The notes: generated from the sequence alone by a model not told the origin. A stretch of 64,000 nt of DNA from Symbiodinium kawagutii (GCA_009767595.1 VSDK01028676.1:152088-216087); one strand, 5' to 3'; counted from the first letter of the stretch, positions 12,641-24,609 are shown. A program made the numbers and translations.

Positions 12641-13389
12641 TTTATATATAAATAAATATATATATAAATTAAATAACTAGAAAACAGCTTGATGTGTTGA
12701 TAAAACCTTTACATCCAAAAGAAATGTAAATACATGAAAATACATACATATAAAAAAATCGTATAATTGAATTACAAACAAATGTCTGAAACAGACCAAT
12801 ACATATATCTAACCAAAAAAATGTATATACATAAATTTTTTTAAAAAAGGAAACATTAAAGATATTCTCAACTTAGAAAATGTTTTGTCAATTCCGTTAG
12901 GAACGTCGTTGTTGCACATACTTTGAATATGGGAAAGAACAGATACATCGAATTTGAAAAATGCATACGATATTGCAAGCTCAATTATCTAATTTATGAA
13001 AAAAAGGTTGACATGGATGCACAGCCCTGCCAGCGCATAGGACTTTTATGGGCCATCTCTTGCCTTGGCGAATCAAGAAATTAGGCGGCGAAAGCAAGAC
13101 ATAGAATATCGAATCAATCCTTTGTACGCACTATCTCTGCCTTATCTCTTGAATTTTCAAACACCTTGCTGTAAAATTCACCTGGTATTCAACCCCTAAG
13201 CATGTAGAACCATGTAGTTGAACCAATCCGGTTGGGCAACCAGACGCATAGAACATCACCCATCTTATCCTGTTTGTTCAAACACACGCTGAAAACAATA
13301 CATGCGATAGTTGAATTTGCCAAAGGAACCGTTACCTTTGATAATGGATCTTGTTCATGCTAAAATATATAACAATTTGGGCCCCAATT

Positions 13390-13949
13390 TCAATTCAATA
13401 TAGAAACAACAGCACGCTTCAGGACTGCCAGGACGTCCAATGTCACTGAGTAAGCTGAAGAAATCTTCTTCAGAGGTGGTGGCGGCTCCGGGCTTACTCC
13501 CAAACCTCTCAGTCCTAGGCTGGGCCCGGTGGAACGCTGTCCACCCAATTGCCTTCGGCAACCGCCGCTGCCGCTTCCATTTCCACCTCCCACCACCCAG
13601 AAATGTCCGGCCTCTTCCGCTTCCTCCTCAGCTTCCTCCTCCGCCTCCTCCTCCGCCTGCTCCTCCGCCTTTTCCTTCTCCGCCGTTTCCTCCCAATCAT
13701 ACTCCCTCCGTTCCTGCCTCCCCTCATATTCATCCTCCACCTCCAAATATTCCTCAACCTCCTTCCGCTCCTGCTTGTCCAGCTCTTCGGAATCCATGTC
13801 CTCCTCCTCCTCTGGCGCCGCCCGGGAGCGACGGACCCGGTCTCTCATGGCCCGGGCCAGTGGGTCCTGTATTGGCCCTCGCTGTCTTTTCCTTCCCTCC
13901 TCCGTGTCCCTCCTTTCCTCCTTCTTCTCTTTCTTCTTCGGCCCGGCTT
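13390..13949 (-). CDS. Charged low-complexity exon (Glu/Arg-rich), unknown protein
   Basis: On the minus strand a possible acceptor TTCGTTCTAAG precedes GPKKKEKKEERRDTEEG, then EEEEDMDSEELDKQERKEVE, then a (EEAEEE)n helix, then GGGNGSGSGG and a PEPPPPLKK segment, with a stop at 13390. The strong charge pattern and CpG-rich DNA argue for real coding. A long charged helix is likely. The opposite strand is also open because GGA/TCC codons leave no stops, so the Pro/Ser-rich plus frames are treated as shadows. Function unknown. Confidence 0.4.
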
Positions 13950-13959
13950 AGAACGAAGC

Positions 13960-14285
13960 TTGACGTGCAAGGACAAATTTTTTTCCTTCTTGAATTCCAT
14001 TTTCTCGGCGGCCAGACGGGCCAGACGCATATATGCGCTGGTGGCAGGAAAGCGCCTCAAAGAATTCATTCACCAGGCCTCTCATATTGCTTTTGCTCGC
14101 GCTGGCTGAGGATACTGACGCTGGAGAAGGGGATCGCTCATTCACTTCCTCGTCGAAGTCTTGGACTTCTTCGAGGCCTTGGGACGTTTCGAGGACTTGC
14201 CTGACGAGCCGATTGATGAGCTTGAAGAGGATGATGACGATGATGATGCCGGTTTCTCAGCTGTCTCAGTCAGTGACGCAGGCCG
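13960..14285 (-). CDS. Ser/Lys-rich exon-like region, unknown protein
   Basis: Just upstream of the charged exon. One minus frame reads VNERSPSPASVSSASASKSN and MRGLVNEFFEALSCHQRIYA. A second reads a Ser run followed by GSSGKSSKRPKASKKSKTST. Both have coding character, so a frame change by splicing or a sequence error is likely. It may belong to the same gene as 13390-13949. Confidence 0.28.
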
Positions 14286-14499
14286 GTCCTTGATAGCAAG
14301 TACAGGCGTGCGAGGGCCTCTGTTTTTGGCGGTTGAAGGGCTGCATGGTTCCTCTGCTGGAGTCCCAAGGTGCAGGACAGGCCAGAATTGGAGACCACAT
14401 ATTGTGTAAGATTCTGAGAATACTGTTTCAATTCATCCTGGGCCTCGTGAAAGAAACCCGACAGGAAGTTGGATAGAAAAAGTTTGCGCCAGCATCCTT

Positions 14500-14745
14500 G
14501 GATCCAAGAAACTTTGCAAACTTTGCAACAGTTTTTGGATTGAAGAATGAAGAATCTGAGAAAACTTGTTCAATCCATCTTGCAAAGTTTCATGGATTGA
14601 AGATTGAAGAATGAGGATTGCGAGATAAACTTCTTCAATCCAACTCCGACAGGGGGTCCTTCACAAGGCCCAGGCTGGATTGAAGAAGTTTTCCTCAGAT
14701 TTTTTCATCTTGAACCCTCAATCTTTAATCTTCAATCTTCATAAA
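14500..14745. repeat. Cluster of GGATTGAAGAA direct and inverted repeats
   Basis: GGATTGAAGAATGAAGAAT, GGATTGAAGATTGAAGAAT and the complementary TTCTTCAATCC recur, with CTTTGCAAAGTTT between them. It has strong hairpin potential and no open frame. Confidence 0.65.
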
Positions 14746-15139
14746 TACATTGAAACAAATTTAAATATATAATTGAAAAATGAATATTTGTATCTTAAAA
14801 CCCATATACATGCACGCAATCAGGTCTTGCTATAAACCAATTTAATCATGATCGATGTTAAATTTGAAATTCCGCGAAACGAATCAGTGAATGGACGCAA
14901 ATCGAGGCATGCAACGGCACTTTTATCGACTAGGCCTGCTGCGAAATCAACTACGAATTTGAACACCGCACTACAAATGTCTGCCCGACATCAGAAGCAT
15001 GTCTCGGTGGAACCCAGGAGGTAGCACGAAACCAGGTCACCTCGGGGCTTGCGCCCGACCTCTGGATTCACTGACGCGCGTCTTAAACCAAATGCCAAAA
15101 GGCAAGAAAAATGGTGCACGTACATTCCACCATCGGGCC

Positions 15140-15690
15140 AGTTCGGAAAAAACCGTAAGCCCACCAGCCAATTTGAAGCCAGAGGAAAACAAGCGTAAAT
15201 TGTACATCTCGATTAACATCCACCCAAGGTGGACCAACAAAACAAATCATGACTTTAGGCATATTCAAGACAATCTCAAATGACGTGGCACACAACATCA
15301 CATAACAGTATGTAGTATAATTTGTTTTGATATCAGTAGAGAACGATACCTAATATCAATTCAAAGAATTAAAACAACATACCACTAATGATGGATTGTA
15401 GAGGTATACAAAAAAAGGGGGGTCTCTCAAAATACGGGAACCCCCACAGGATCCAGTTTATTAATCATCGATGGTGATAAACCTACAATTTTCATTTCCG
15501 TATTTGAAGAAATCCCCAAAGGGCACTTGCTTAACCATTCTTGTTGGTGATTATGATGAAATTATGGCCAACATTAGTCCATTAGAATCCATTAGAGTTA
15601 ACCACCAGATTAGTACTATTGTCATTTTCATAATGACCAAAATCAATCCAATAGTGATCTGTCACAATGTATTTTGATCTGTGACCAAAT
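15140..15690. repeat. Dispersed repeat, diverged partner of 12140-12640
   Basis: See the partner entry. An end of an M1 inverted-repeat element (15416-15450) is embedded in this copy. Confidence 0.75.
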
Positions 15691-15824
15691 ATTTGAAAAG
15701 TCCATGTCCATTTACACATACATGAAAAAACACACACACACACCTGAAAACAAACATACGTATACATATACGTATATATAAATATTTATAAATAAATAAA
15801 TAAATATATATATAATATGTATGT

Positions 15825-15841
15825 ACGTATGTATGTATGTA

Positions 15842-15932
<91 letters not shown>

Positions 15933-16205
15933 ATGTATGTATGTATGTATGTATGCATGCATGCATGCATGCATGCATGCATGCATACATACATACATAC
16001 ATACATACNNNNNNNNNNNNNNNNNNNNNNNNNNNNNNNNNNNNNNNNNNNNNNNNNNNNNNNNNNNNNNNNNNNNNNNNNNNNNNNNNNNNNNNNNNNN
16101 NNNNNNNNNNNNNNNNNNNATGTATGTATGTATGTATGTATGTATGTATGTATGTATGTATGTATGTATGTATGTATGTATGTATGTATGTATGTATGTA
16201 TGTAT
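15825..16205. repeat. Compound tetranucleotide satellite with palindromic centre and assembly gap
   Basis: The order is (TGTA)n, a long (CTGT)n run (about 15843-15929), (ATGT)n, (GCAT)n (about 15953-15985), (ACAT)n to 16008, 111 N, then (ATGT)n to about 16203. The ATGT and ACAT arms are reverse complements either side of the self-complementary GCAT core. Open frames across it are artefacts. Confidence 0.95.
16009..16119. other. Assembly gap (111 N)
   Basis: N run inside the tetranucleotide satellite. The true length is unknown. Confidence 0.99.
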
Positions 16206-16285
16206 CTACGCTTGCATGTGCTAGTTCCTGTCAATTCAACATTGCTTCCAGATGTTGGGAAAAAACACTGGCTATATGCAGTGAT

Positions 16286-16387
16286 TTTGGGTTTAGGGTT
16301 TTAGGGTTTATGGTTACAGGTTTTAGGGTTTTAGGGTGTAGGGTTAGGGTTTTAGGGTGTAGGGTGTTAGGGTTTATGGTTTAAGGT
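16286..16387 (+). repeat. Degenerate interstitial telomere-type repeat (TTTAGGG)
   Basis: Some ten GGGTTT/TTTAGGG-like units, interrupted by variants such as TGTAGGG and TTTATGG. They lie about 80 bp after the tetranucleotide satellite. TTTAGGG is the telomere unit of plants and of dinoflagellates examined. Because the array is short and degenerate it is read as an internal relic, not a chromosome end. Confidence 0.8.
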
Positions 16388-16399
16388 TCTTGCCTCTCA

Positions 16400-18460
16400 A
16401 CGTTTCAAAACAACGGGCCTGCGCAGGGTTTCGAACGTTTGACAGGAGTAACTTCTGGGTAAGTCTTGTGACTCGGGGCAAAGCCCGGGGATTCAAAGCC
16501 CAGGGATTTGCCATATATATATATATGTATATGTATATACATATATCTATATCAATCAATCATTGCTATAAACCAATCTAATCAATATCATTAAAGAAAT
16601 TCCCCAGAAATATAATGTACCAATTCACGTGTGTCAGATCCACCCTGACCGTGCAGGGGCAGCTCGTTCGACCTCCAGCAGCGCGGCCCAAAGTGGGACC
16701 GTGATCCTGGGGTGCTCGGACAGGGGACAGGTGGGACCCAAGGATCAGGGGCAACACCAAACGAAGGGTTGTTTATCCTATCAACAACTATGGAAATGGA
16801 ACCCTATAGTTGATTTTTGAAGCCATGTCTATTTATTGTGCCAATGGACCCCTATGCAGATAAACGTCTAAGCTTATTTTCCAAGCCATGGGGGACCGCA
16901 AAAATAGTTAATCCATTGTTTCAAACGGTGAATCGTGGATGATTTGGGGGTTCCCGACTTTGAGAAACCAGCACTTGATTGATGATGGGAAATGCTAGTC
17001 AACGATAGTTACACTAACAGGCGATTTTGGACTTTGTTGATGACTGCTTTGATATGTACAAGGCCAAATAAAGTGTGCCCTACACACAGTTTCAAGTTTC
17101 ATCACTATGGAAAGTAGGAAGAAACATGAAGAAATTTATGTATCTATGTATATATGTATATATATATATACATGTATACTGTATACCATGACAAATGACA
17201 ATTACCACAAAGAGTGCATACATTCATATACAACTTACTCATGGATAGAGGCAAAGGTAACCCATAAAGTAAATGATGGTCGATTATGGATAGCGGTGAT
17301 CAATGGTTAAAAAGTATTTAAGGTAACTTGTACTCACTTTGTGAACAAAAACGACAACAATAAACACAAATATTCAACAACAAATGCACAGGGTAGCTCT
17401 AGCAGTAAAAATCAAAAAACATCTGATCAAATAGTGATAATATATAGTGATATAAATGTAACCGATGATGCATATACTGATTTCAATCCAATGACTGCGG
17501 GATGATCATGAACAGCAAATCCCAACATAAGTTGAAAAAATGAACCGGGTCGTTGTGATCATAACCACCAAATGATATGGCTTGCGGGGTATTGAGCAAC
17601 ATCAAAATCATGACTGCAAACAATGAACATATCGTATCGAGATATTAACACGAGCAAAGAGGAGTAGTGTAGGGGGATAGTGACAAGCAAACGTTGATAT
17701 CCCATGTATGTGATGATACTAGGAGTACTATCGAGTAAAAAACAGTGAACATAATGAACCAAAAAGCAAGTTGAAACATGCAAGTACATACATATACACC
17801 AACATATAATCTGGGTTTCATCACAAACAATCCCACCATTAGCAACCAGCAACAAAGAGTACAACTTGATACACGCTGTTCAGCAAAACAAAAACAAGGA
17901 TGTGAACCAGGACACCAACACACACACTGCTCTCATGCAACAAATCCAATCACGTGAACATTGACCCAAACAGCACTTCTTGGATGCGCAAAAATGTATC
18001 ACCACGATCGTAACGATCTTTGAGTCGACGGCGGGCTGTGTGGCTGGGATGTGAATCAATACACCTTCATCACCTTCTTCGCTGGAGATGAAGCTCCTGG
18101 ATTTTGACTATCCATGCCCGTGTCACATAGATGGCTTTGCGTTGTCACACCATCTGGATCATGTTTCCGCATCCACCACACATTCCATCTGGGGACTATC
18201 AAAGGAGTTTGAGCGTTTCCCAACATGGATAGTAGCCCAAAATCAGTGGTTTCCTGATCAAAAATCTGCATGACTTGCAACTTTGCGACACCAATGGCCA
18301 TCTGAACCGGAGCTCTAAAAAGCCATTGCCCACGTCACCACCATGGACCCACCATGGAACTCTCACTGGGTGGCATTACAGTTATCAGAAACAGGAGACT
18401 CAAGAACAGCTTCGGGTAGGTTTCTGAACTGTTCTCAATCTCCCCATACTCACCAGTGTA
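16400..18460. other. Non-coding stretch, no recognised gene
   Basis: Contains a CpG-rich patch at 16630-16760 open on both strands, a solo M1 end at 16940-16972, AT-rich microsatellites near 16510 and 17150, and AT-rich unique DNA. No frame is convincing. Confidence 0.5.
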
Positions 18461-18461
18461 C

Positions 18462-18505
18462 CTGGTTGGTGGTTTCAACTTCAACCCCTATGAAAAATAG
18501 AGCTA
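18462..18505. mobile_element. Family M2 left half
   Basis: CTGGTTGGTGGTTTCAACTT followed by CAACCCCTATGAAAAAT matches only the left half of the element. The right half is missing. Confidence 0.6.
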
Positions 18506-18655
18506 CCGTTGACCACAGGATGGCCTGAGAGCAATGGTGAGAGCTGATACTCGCAGTGACCACCAGCGGCGCTCCAGTTCACCACTCTGCAGAACTTCGG
18601 AGAGCTTGGCAGTCCTGACATCGGAACTGGTCCCCGGCTGATCCCCTCTTGGATT
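18503..18655 (-). CDS. Exon-like island, unknown protein
   Basis: The minus frame reads NPRGDQPGTSSDVRTAKLSE and VLQSGELERRWWSLRVSALT before running into the M2 half-element. Hydrophilic, balanced composition. No family recognised. Confidence 0.3.
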   Translation of the reverse strand, partial: NPRGDQPGTSSDVRTAKLSEVLQSGELERRWWSLRVSALTIALRPSCGQR

Positions 18656-18778
18656 TCAGTGTCGTGTTTCGGGCTGGTCGCCTTCTTGGTGTTGTTGTTG
18701 GTGGTGCTGGTGGTGGTGGTGTAGTTGGTACAAATCCCCTATAATCGTTAGTTATCATCCCCTATTATCAACCACTAA

Positions 18779-18819
18779 CCAGCTATTGTTGTTGCTGTTG
18801 CTGTTGCTGTTGCTGTTGG

Positions 18820-18850
<31 letters not shown>

Positions 18851-18867
18851 ATTGCTATTGCTATTGC

Positions 18868-18912
<45 letters not shown>
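18779..18912. repeat. GCTGTT/GTT microsatellite
   Basis: Runs of GTTGCT give way to pure GTT. On the minus strand it extends the exon-like frame at 18913-19153 as poly-Asn/Ser or poly-Gln, depending on frame. Confidence 0.9.
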
Positions 18913-19153
18913 AGGTTGCTGCTGATCCATGTCGTTGCCGTTCTCGGTTGTTGATCTTGTCGCTGGCCATCTGCTGGTCCCAGTCTGATGCTTCCTGGAC
19001 GGCCATAGGACGCTTGGCGAGCCGTGCCCGGCGCGTCCTCTCCAGCAGCTCGTGCTGCCGCATGGAGAAGCACTGATTCACCTGGCCAAACAGCGGTGGA
19101 CTTCCCCAGCAGTTGATGTCGCCGGAGCCAGTTTTTCGCCCGTTTTTGTTGGA
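18913..19153 (-). CDS. Exon-like island, unknown protein with Asn-rich tail
   Basis: The minus frame reads NGRKTGSGDINCWGSPPLFG, QVNQCFSMRQHELLERTRRA and RLAKRPMAVQEASDWDQQM, about 80 well-composed residues, then enters the GTT microsatellite as poly-Asn. The repeat may be intronic. No family recognised. Confidence 0.35.
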
Positions 19154-19804
19154 TCAAACATGACAAATGTCCATGGAGGGTGCTGAAGCCGTTGGGAATC
19201 ATGGATGATCTATTGCTAACACAATGACGACCTGGATTTGACTTGGATCATTTGGGGGTACCGCCATTTCAAGAAACCAGCACATTGGATCACATTAGTT
19301 AATATGGCTGTGGGTCGTAGGATCTTGGGATGTAGCTTGGCACATGACATCCCAGCCGTCGTGTCCCTGCGAAACAGCAACTGGGATGAGGCTCTGGTTG
19401 AACCTTCCCCGTCAAAGCCTTGATGTTTCATAGGTCGACCAACAAAATATCAACATGGAAGGTCTCTGACGGAAATATAACGACGGATCACTAAGAAGGT
19501 GATATGAACCAACAAGATCTACAACATTCATTAATTCTTATTTGATTCACAAATCTATACCTCCCGTCCGCTAAGTAGTGACTACACTGATTTCAACACA
19601 TACGAGATAGTGAGCACATCATTCTGTCTCAATATATCTTTTAGTGTACTGTAGTCATCTACTACTTTCTGTTTCTTAGCCAAAGCTGTATCGAAACACT
19701 TAGTCACAAATACATGTTGGAAATGGGAATGGTGGGTAATGAAAAGTGATGATGATAAACACACAGTAATAAGCAGTCATTGGCAAGGTATTACCATAGT
19801 AAGT

Positions 19805-19926
19805 GCCTGTGGGTCAATATCCATTTTCTTTGGTGACCCTCAAACAACCAGTCACTATTCTGACTACTTGGTTTGTGACCTACTACCCGTGGCTGTCGGT
19901 TGGTTAAGCTCTTGACCCATAACCAT
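19805..19926. mobile_element. Inverted-repeat element, family M3, degraded copy
   Basis: GCCTGTGGGTCAATA at the left and CGGTTGGTTAAGCTCTTGACCCATAACC at the right, with a diverged interior. Confidence 0.55.
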
Positions 19927-20184
19927 ATGGTGGGAACCCCCAAAATTGTTGCTTTATTGCTATAAATAACTAATTAACTGCATGATTCAGAGTTTCGCCT
20001 ATGACTTGAGATACTTGAGAAACACCTATTGTTGTTATTATCCCTGCCCTGTTATTAATCATTGTGATAAGTTATAATTCAACATATCCATCAGAGTTGC
20101 TGTTAAATCATAAGTGTGTTGTTCGAGTATCCCCTATTCATCAGCATTACTCCATTAACCACCCATACGACAATTGCTTGATCT

Positions 20185-20425
20185 CCATGGTCAATGGAGT
20201 AACAGAGTAATATAACCATACGATTACCACTCCACGGTCATCACTCGAGTTATAAATAGAGTTGTATTACTCCATAGAGTTGTAATATTATCCGAAGAGT
20301 AATAATATAGAATAATATTACCACTCCATAGAGGAATAGAGTAAATTACCACTCCATAGAGTAATAGAGTAATATAACCATACGATTACCCCCATACGAT
20401 TGCTCCATGGTCATAGAGTTGCTAT
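20185..20425. repeat. Imperfect tandem repeats of CCACTCCATAGAGTAATA
   Basis: Several imperfect copies combining CCATACGATTACC, CCACTCCATAGAG and TAATAGAGTAATAT over 240 bp. No gene. Confidence 0.7.
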
Positions 20426-20429
20426 CTCC

Positions 20430-20567
20430 CGGTAAAGGCTCATGCGGTTCCGAGCCCATGGCCGACCACGGCCGGCTGTGAACCCTCGCCTTTACGATCT
20501 CTTCTGCCAGCTCTTCCTCGAAGGCCTTGTTGGCCGTCAGCGCCTCGCGCAACGCGTAGCGGTGGTG
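20430..20567 (-). CDS. Exon-like island, unknown protein
   Basis: The minus frame reads RYALREALTANKAFEEELAE and EIVKARVHSRPWSAMGSEP, an amphipathic helical segment in CpG-rich DNA. It is sharply bounded by AT-rich repeats. No family recognised. Confidence 0.35.
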
Positions 20568-21109
20568 GAACGGTGGTGAAACCGGTGATCTAACGTAACG
20601 GGTCTCTGTTGGTTGCGTGGGTTTGTGTTGATTAATTTGATCTATGTGGATGAATTTGATTTATGTTGATAAGTCTATGTCGATAAATCTATGTCAGCCA
20701 TTGAGGAAAGCACAGCCTTCAACCGAAGAGGGGTGCAATTGAATGCAAATTAAGAATCAACCAAAAATCAAATCTCACTTGCACCAATCAGGAACAAACC
20801 GACGCGACAAGGCATTGGCTCTGGAGGCATACGCGTGGAATTACAAGAGCGAAAATTCGGCATGCTGCGTGTATGAGAAAAAAACTTATCATATAACTTC
20901 ACTATATGTATATGTCCTGTACCAAAACTAAGCTGAAACTTGCAGACTTAGGTGCAGAGTTGGCCAACAAACAGGATTGGCTAACATGATCAACCAGGTA
21001 TCAACCATCAACCAGGATTAGGCATGATTTCACTTCCTTAACCATGAGACAAGCAATATCAACCAGTATTATCCATTGTTTTTTCACAACGTTCACCATG
21101 AAAGAACAA

Positions 21110-21222
21110 CTGCGCCCTTCAGCCTCCGCCAACTCGCTACTCTGCAGTCGGGCAACCACGTCCTTGATCCTGGGACCCCGTGGTGGCGCCGTGGCAACTG
21201 CTGGATGGTTTCGTAACGGTTC
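21110..21222 (-). CDS. Exon-like island, unknown protein
   Basis: The minus frame reads NHPAVATAPPRGPRIKDVVA and RLQSSELAEAEGRS. A plus-strand frame also exists but has poorer composition. Confidence 0.28.
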
Positions 21223-21229
21223 TTAGTAT

Positions 21230-23980
21230 GATTTGTAATGCATGTCTGCATGTCTTACAATAGGATACATGAATAAATATATATATATATACATGCCTTT
21301 ACATGCATGTGTCTCTAAATTCAATATATTCAAAAAACCACATATCAATACTGTAATTGTGAGCACACAGTAATATAATTTAATACGTATTGTCTCGTAT
21401 TGTAATGCCTGTTGGAAGAGTACATACTTACGTGACCATAGCAGCAGGTGTGCTACTGCTACTGATATTCACATGACAGCAAAAAAAACACTGAGACGAC
21501 AGTACCATGCACACAACAACGACAGCAGCAAATGCTGCTAAAGTCACCGATCCTAGTTGGTCCCAAAGGCCAAAAAGGCAATCAAAACTAGAGAAGTTCA
21601 AGAAACCCTTTAGTGGCTATTCAGTTCATCAGTGGAATGGAACCACCAACAAGTGAGCTCTCACACGGGTTTCATTCAAAATGAAATCAACAGCTGAGAC
21701 TCAGGAACTTCATAGAATTTCATGGTTCAAAGTCAGCAACTATGTCAACTCGTTGTTGTTTGTCGCTGCTGTAGCGGTTCTCGTTTTTCAAAGTATTATC
21801 TTTGCGATTGCCGTTCCAACGGCTGTTGCTACTGCTGTTGTTGGTGGTGGCCTTGTGCGATTTTTGCCCGTACAGGTGACAGGTCTCAAGCGACGCCAGT
21901 GACCACTTTGTTGTGGGCGATGACTCAGTTGTAGATCACACAGAACATTGAACCAACGGTAGCACATGCGTGGTACATCTTGGTGCGTTGCCATCTGTGT
22001 ATATGCAAATTAAAAAAGGCATGTCTATGTGTGCATGTATATGATCGGATATGACGGATATGTATATAGATATAAACAAATTAACTAGAAATGATATACA
22101 AGTACAATAATCATCACTATATTTGCATTATCAACAAACACATGTTCATTGAAAACAAACATATGCAAACATTGTATATGTCTGAAATTGAATTCATTCA
22201 CATCTCGGTGGTGTGTGTGTGTGTGTCATTTAGTGAGATACTCCGATGTGTGATTGCAAAACCTGAGCCAGCACCATCCAGAATCCCCTCCTACAATGTG
22301 GTGTATGTCTACTTCCAGTGATCAGCATGCAAATGAGCAAATTTGGGACAGTATGCATGTGCATTTAGGTATAGGTACACTTACAGCTGTACATGTGTAC
22401 AGTATATGCAGGGAGGTGTGCTGTCTGACATCAATGCCTTCACCCATCCCGGTTCAACGGCATTGCAGCTGAGCGACTTTTTCTTCAAAAGTTTGTATTC
22501 AACATAGTGCAAGTTCCTATGCCCCTGGGCACAAGGGACCGGTGGCTTTTCTCATGGTTGAAATACAATATAGGTGTTCAAATTATCCATGTAACAACAC
22601 CTGCTCTTCACTCAAAATAGCATAGAATGTATTTACGAGAGTATATAGAGATTGCACATATTTGCATATAATTGCATATGCCCACATAAACATAGCTATG
22701 AATATAGTTTTAATATAAATAGAATATATATATATATTATATATATACATAATATATGTGATGCCCCCTCAAATACTTACAAACATCGTCCTGCAAAAAC
22801 ATGGGCATTTACACACACTCAGATTAGAAGTGGGACGCTCAGCTCTAAAAAACAAGATTTATCGACGGGTCATCTGATACATTCCAGGTGGCAATAACTA
22901 ACCCATGTTGAAAATGTTCCAGTTTTGGGAGATTCTGGTCACTGACAAAAGCCGAACTCCAGTGGGACTTCGTCCGAAAAAAAGACCCCAAACATCGAGT
23001 CTTTCTGAGAATTTCTCCACAAAAACCAACGAGTTTCATGGTGAGCTCACAGTTTCCAACGAGTGGATTTTCCAATTAACAGCCACTAATTGAATGAATC
23101 ACACCGGCCACCCGACATGGAACCTATTGAAACGCCGATTTGTTTCCCAAAACATCAGCTTTACACCGTTGTCTTTTAAATATTCTCCCAGCTTTCGATT
23201 GGTTCCTCCAAAAAACATCTCATCACTACAACCATCCCTGAACAGAAAGGTAGTATATCATGCATGTAGTCCCTCACAATGTCTATGAATCGGGCTTCTT
23301 GCATTGTCAAGAGTTCTGGTACCTCAAACGTGCGGCGATTCCCGACGAACAGGCTCACTTGGGGATCTGACCACCTGGCTGCAAAAGCATAACTTTGGCC
23401 CCACCCTTCCAGCTACCAATCTGTAGTAGGTATTGCAACGAATGGCTAGAAATCAGCTGCTTACCCGCCATAATAGTAACTGGAAGCATAGGGATATTTT
23501 TGCTCCTGCAAAATCCAGCAACTACGGCTGCAATCACTGTAATCCAACAACAGCGGGTGAGTGTACAGCACCAAACCCACCTTTTATCAATGACTTGGGC
23601 AGCTAGGAATCTCTTGGCAAAACTTGATCAACTGCTTTGTCATGGTGGATTGATGCCAGTTGCCAGTGGTAGCCGGTGATTGCATCCCATTTGGTCCCAT
23701 CTCAACTTCTTCTCGAGGCTCCAGATTGGTCTATCAGGTGCAAAATCAATTGATGATAAGATTGAAGCTGGTGAATATTGGTGAATGATGCTGAAAGCTC
23801 AAACGTTAACAATACCGTGGTCAATGTTCGTAATCATTTCCAACCGTTTTATCAACAGGTGGTCATAATCCATCCCACTTGTAATCGTCAATTAGATAAC
23901 CATTCATATCATTTTCAAACACGGTTGAGAACCAAGAGAAAAATAAAGTCATCAGCCAGTTTTGACCGGTTACCCACTGT
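21230..23980. other. Non-coding stretch, no recognised gene
   Basis: AT-rich DNA with TATA-type microsatellites (21270, 22725), a GT run (22210-22227) and an M4-like fragment at 23470-23500. The short frames have no coding character. Confidence 0.5.
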
Positions 23981-23981
23981 C

Positions 23982-24108
23982 GGTTAATGCTAGCCTATGC
24001 TTCCAGTTGCCATTCTAGTGGGTAACCATCTGGTTTCTACCAGCTCGTTGTAAGTGGGGTTGGTTCCCTATACTACAATGGTAACTGGCAGCATAGGGAT
24101 AGTTAACC
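23982..24108. mobile_element. Long-terminal-inverted-repeat element, family M4
   Basis: The left arm GTTAATGCTAGCCTATGCTTCCAG...GCCAT and the right arm ATGGTAACTGGCAGCATAGGG...GTTAAC are reverse complements over about 30 bp. Related pieces occur at 9901-9990 and 23470-23500. Confidence 0.65.
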
Positions 24109-24183
24109 ATCCAAATTCCCATGATTTCCCGAAAAAAAATCATCAAACATCATCGAATTTCCTGAGAATTCCAATGCTGACCA

Positions 24184-24428
24184 TATGGTTTCCCTATCAA
24201 AATCATCAAAAATCTATGGTTTCCCTATAAAAATCTATGGTTTCCCTATCAAAATCTATGGTTTCCCTATCAAAATCTATGGTTTCCCCATCAAAATCTA
24301 TGGTTTCCCTATAAAGATCTATGGTTTCCCTATCAAAATCTATGGTTTCCCTATCAAAATCTATGGTTTCCCCATCAAAATCTATGGTTTCCCTATAAAG
24401 ATCTATGGTTTCCCTATCAAAATCTATT
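24184..24428. repeat. 21-bp minisatellite
   Basis: About 11 copies of a 21-bp unit with core CTATGGTTTCCCTATCAAAA. The unit is a multiple of three, so the plus strand reads as repeated IYGFPIK. Variants CCCATC and CCCTATAAAGATC recur in the same order, so a larger multi-unit block was itself duplicated. Confidence 0.93.
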
Positions 24429-24445
24429 GTTGCGGTTGGTCATAG

Positions 24446-24545
24446 CAACCAGGTACGTCACCATGCTGTTCCCGGCCTCCTGCTGCGTCTCGATGCTCTT
24501 GCCAAACCTCGGGGCTTCCCCACGGTGGCTGCGCTCGAAAATGGT
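24446..24545 (-). CDS. Exon-like island, unknown protein
   Basis: The minus frame reads TIFERSHRGEAPRFGKSIET and QQEAGNSMVTYLVAMTNR, directly next to the 21-bp minisatellite. No family recognised. The plus frame across it is an extension of the satellite frame. Confidence 0.3.
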
Positions 24546-24609
24546 GAGTCAGAGATCATGAAAGTGGGTCCCAACAATAATTATCACATGGCTATCAATA
24601 GATTGTTGG

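Noticed and set aside
13440-14204. 254-codon Pro/Ser-rich plus-strand frame
   Set aside because: Shadow of the Glu/Arg-rich minus strand. Polypurine codons leave the complement free of stops.
15662-16384. Long frames (up to 190 codons) across the tetranucleotide satellite
   Set aside because: Simple-sequence translation through an N gap; no real protein.
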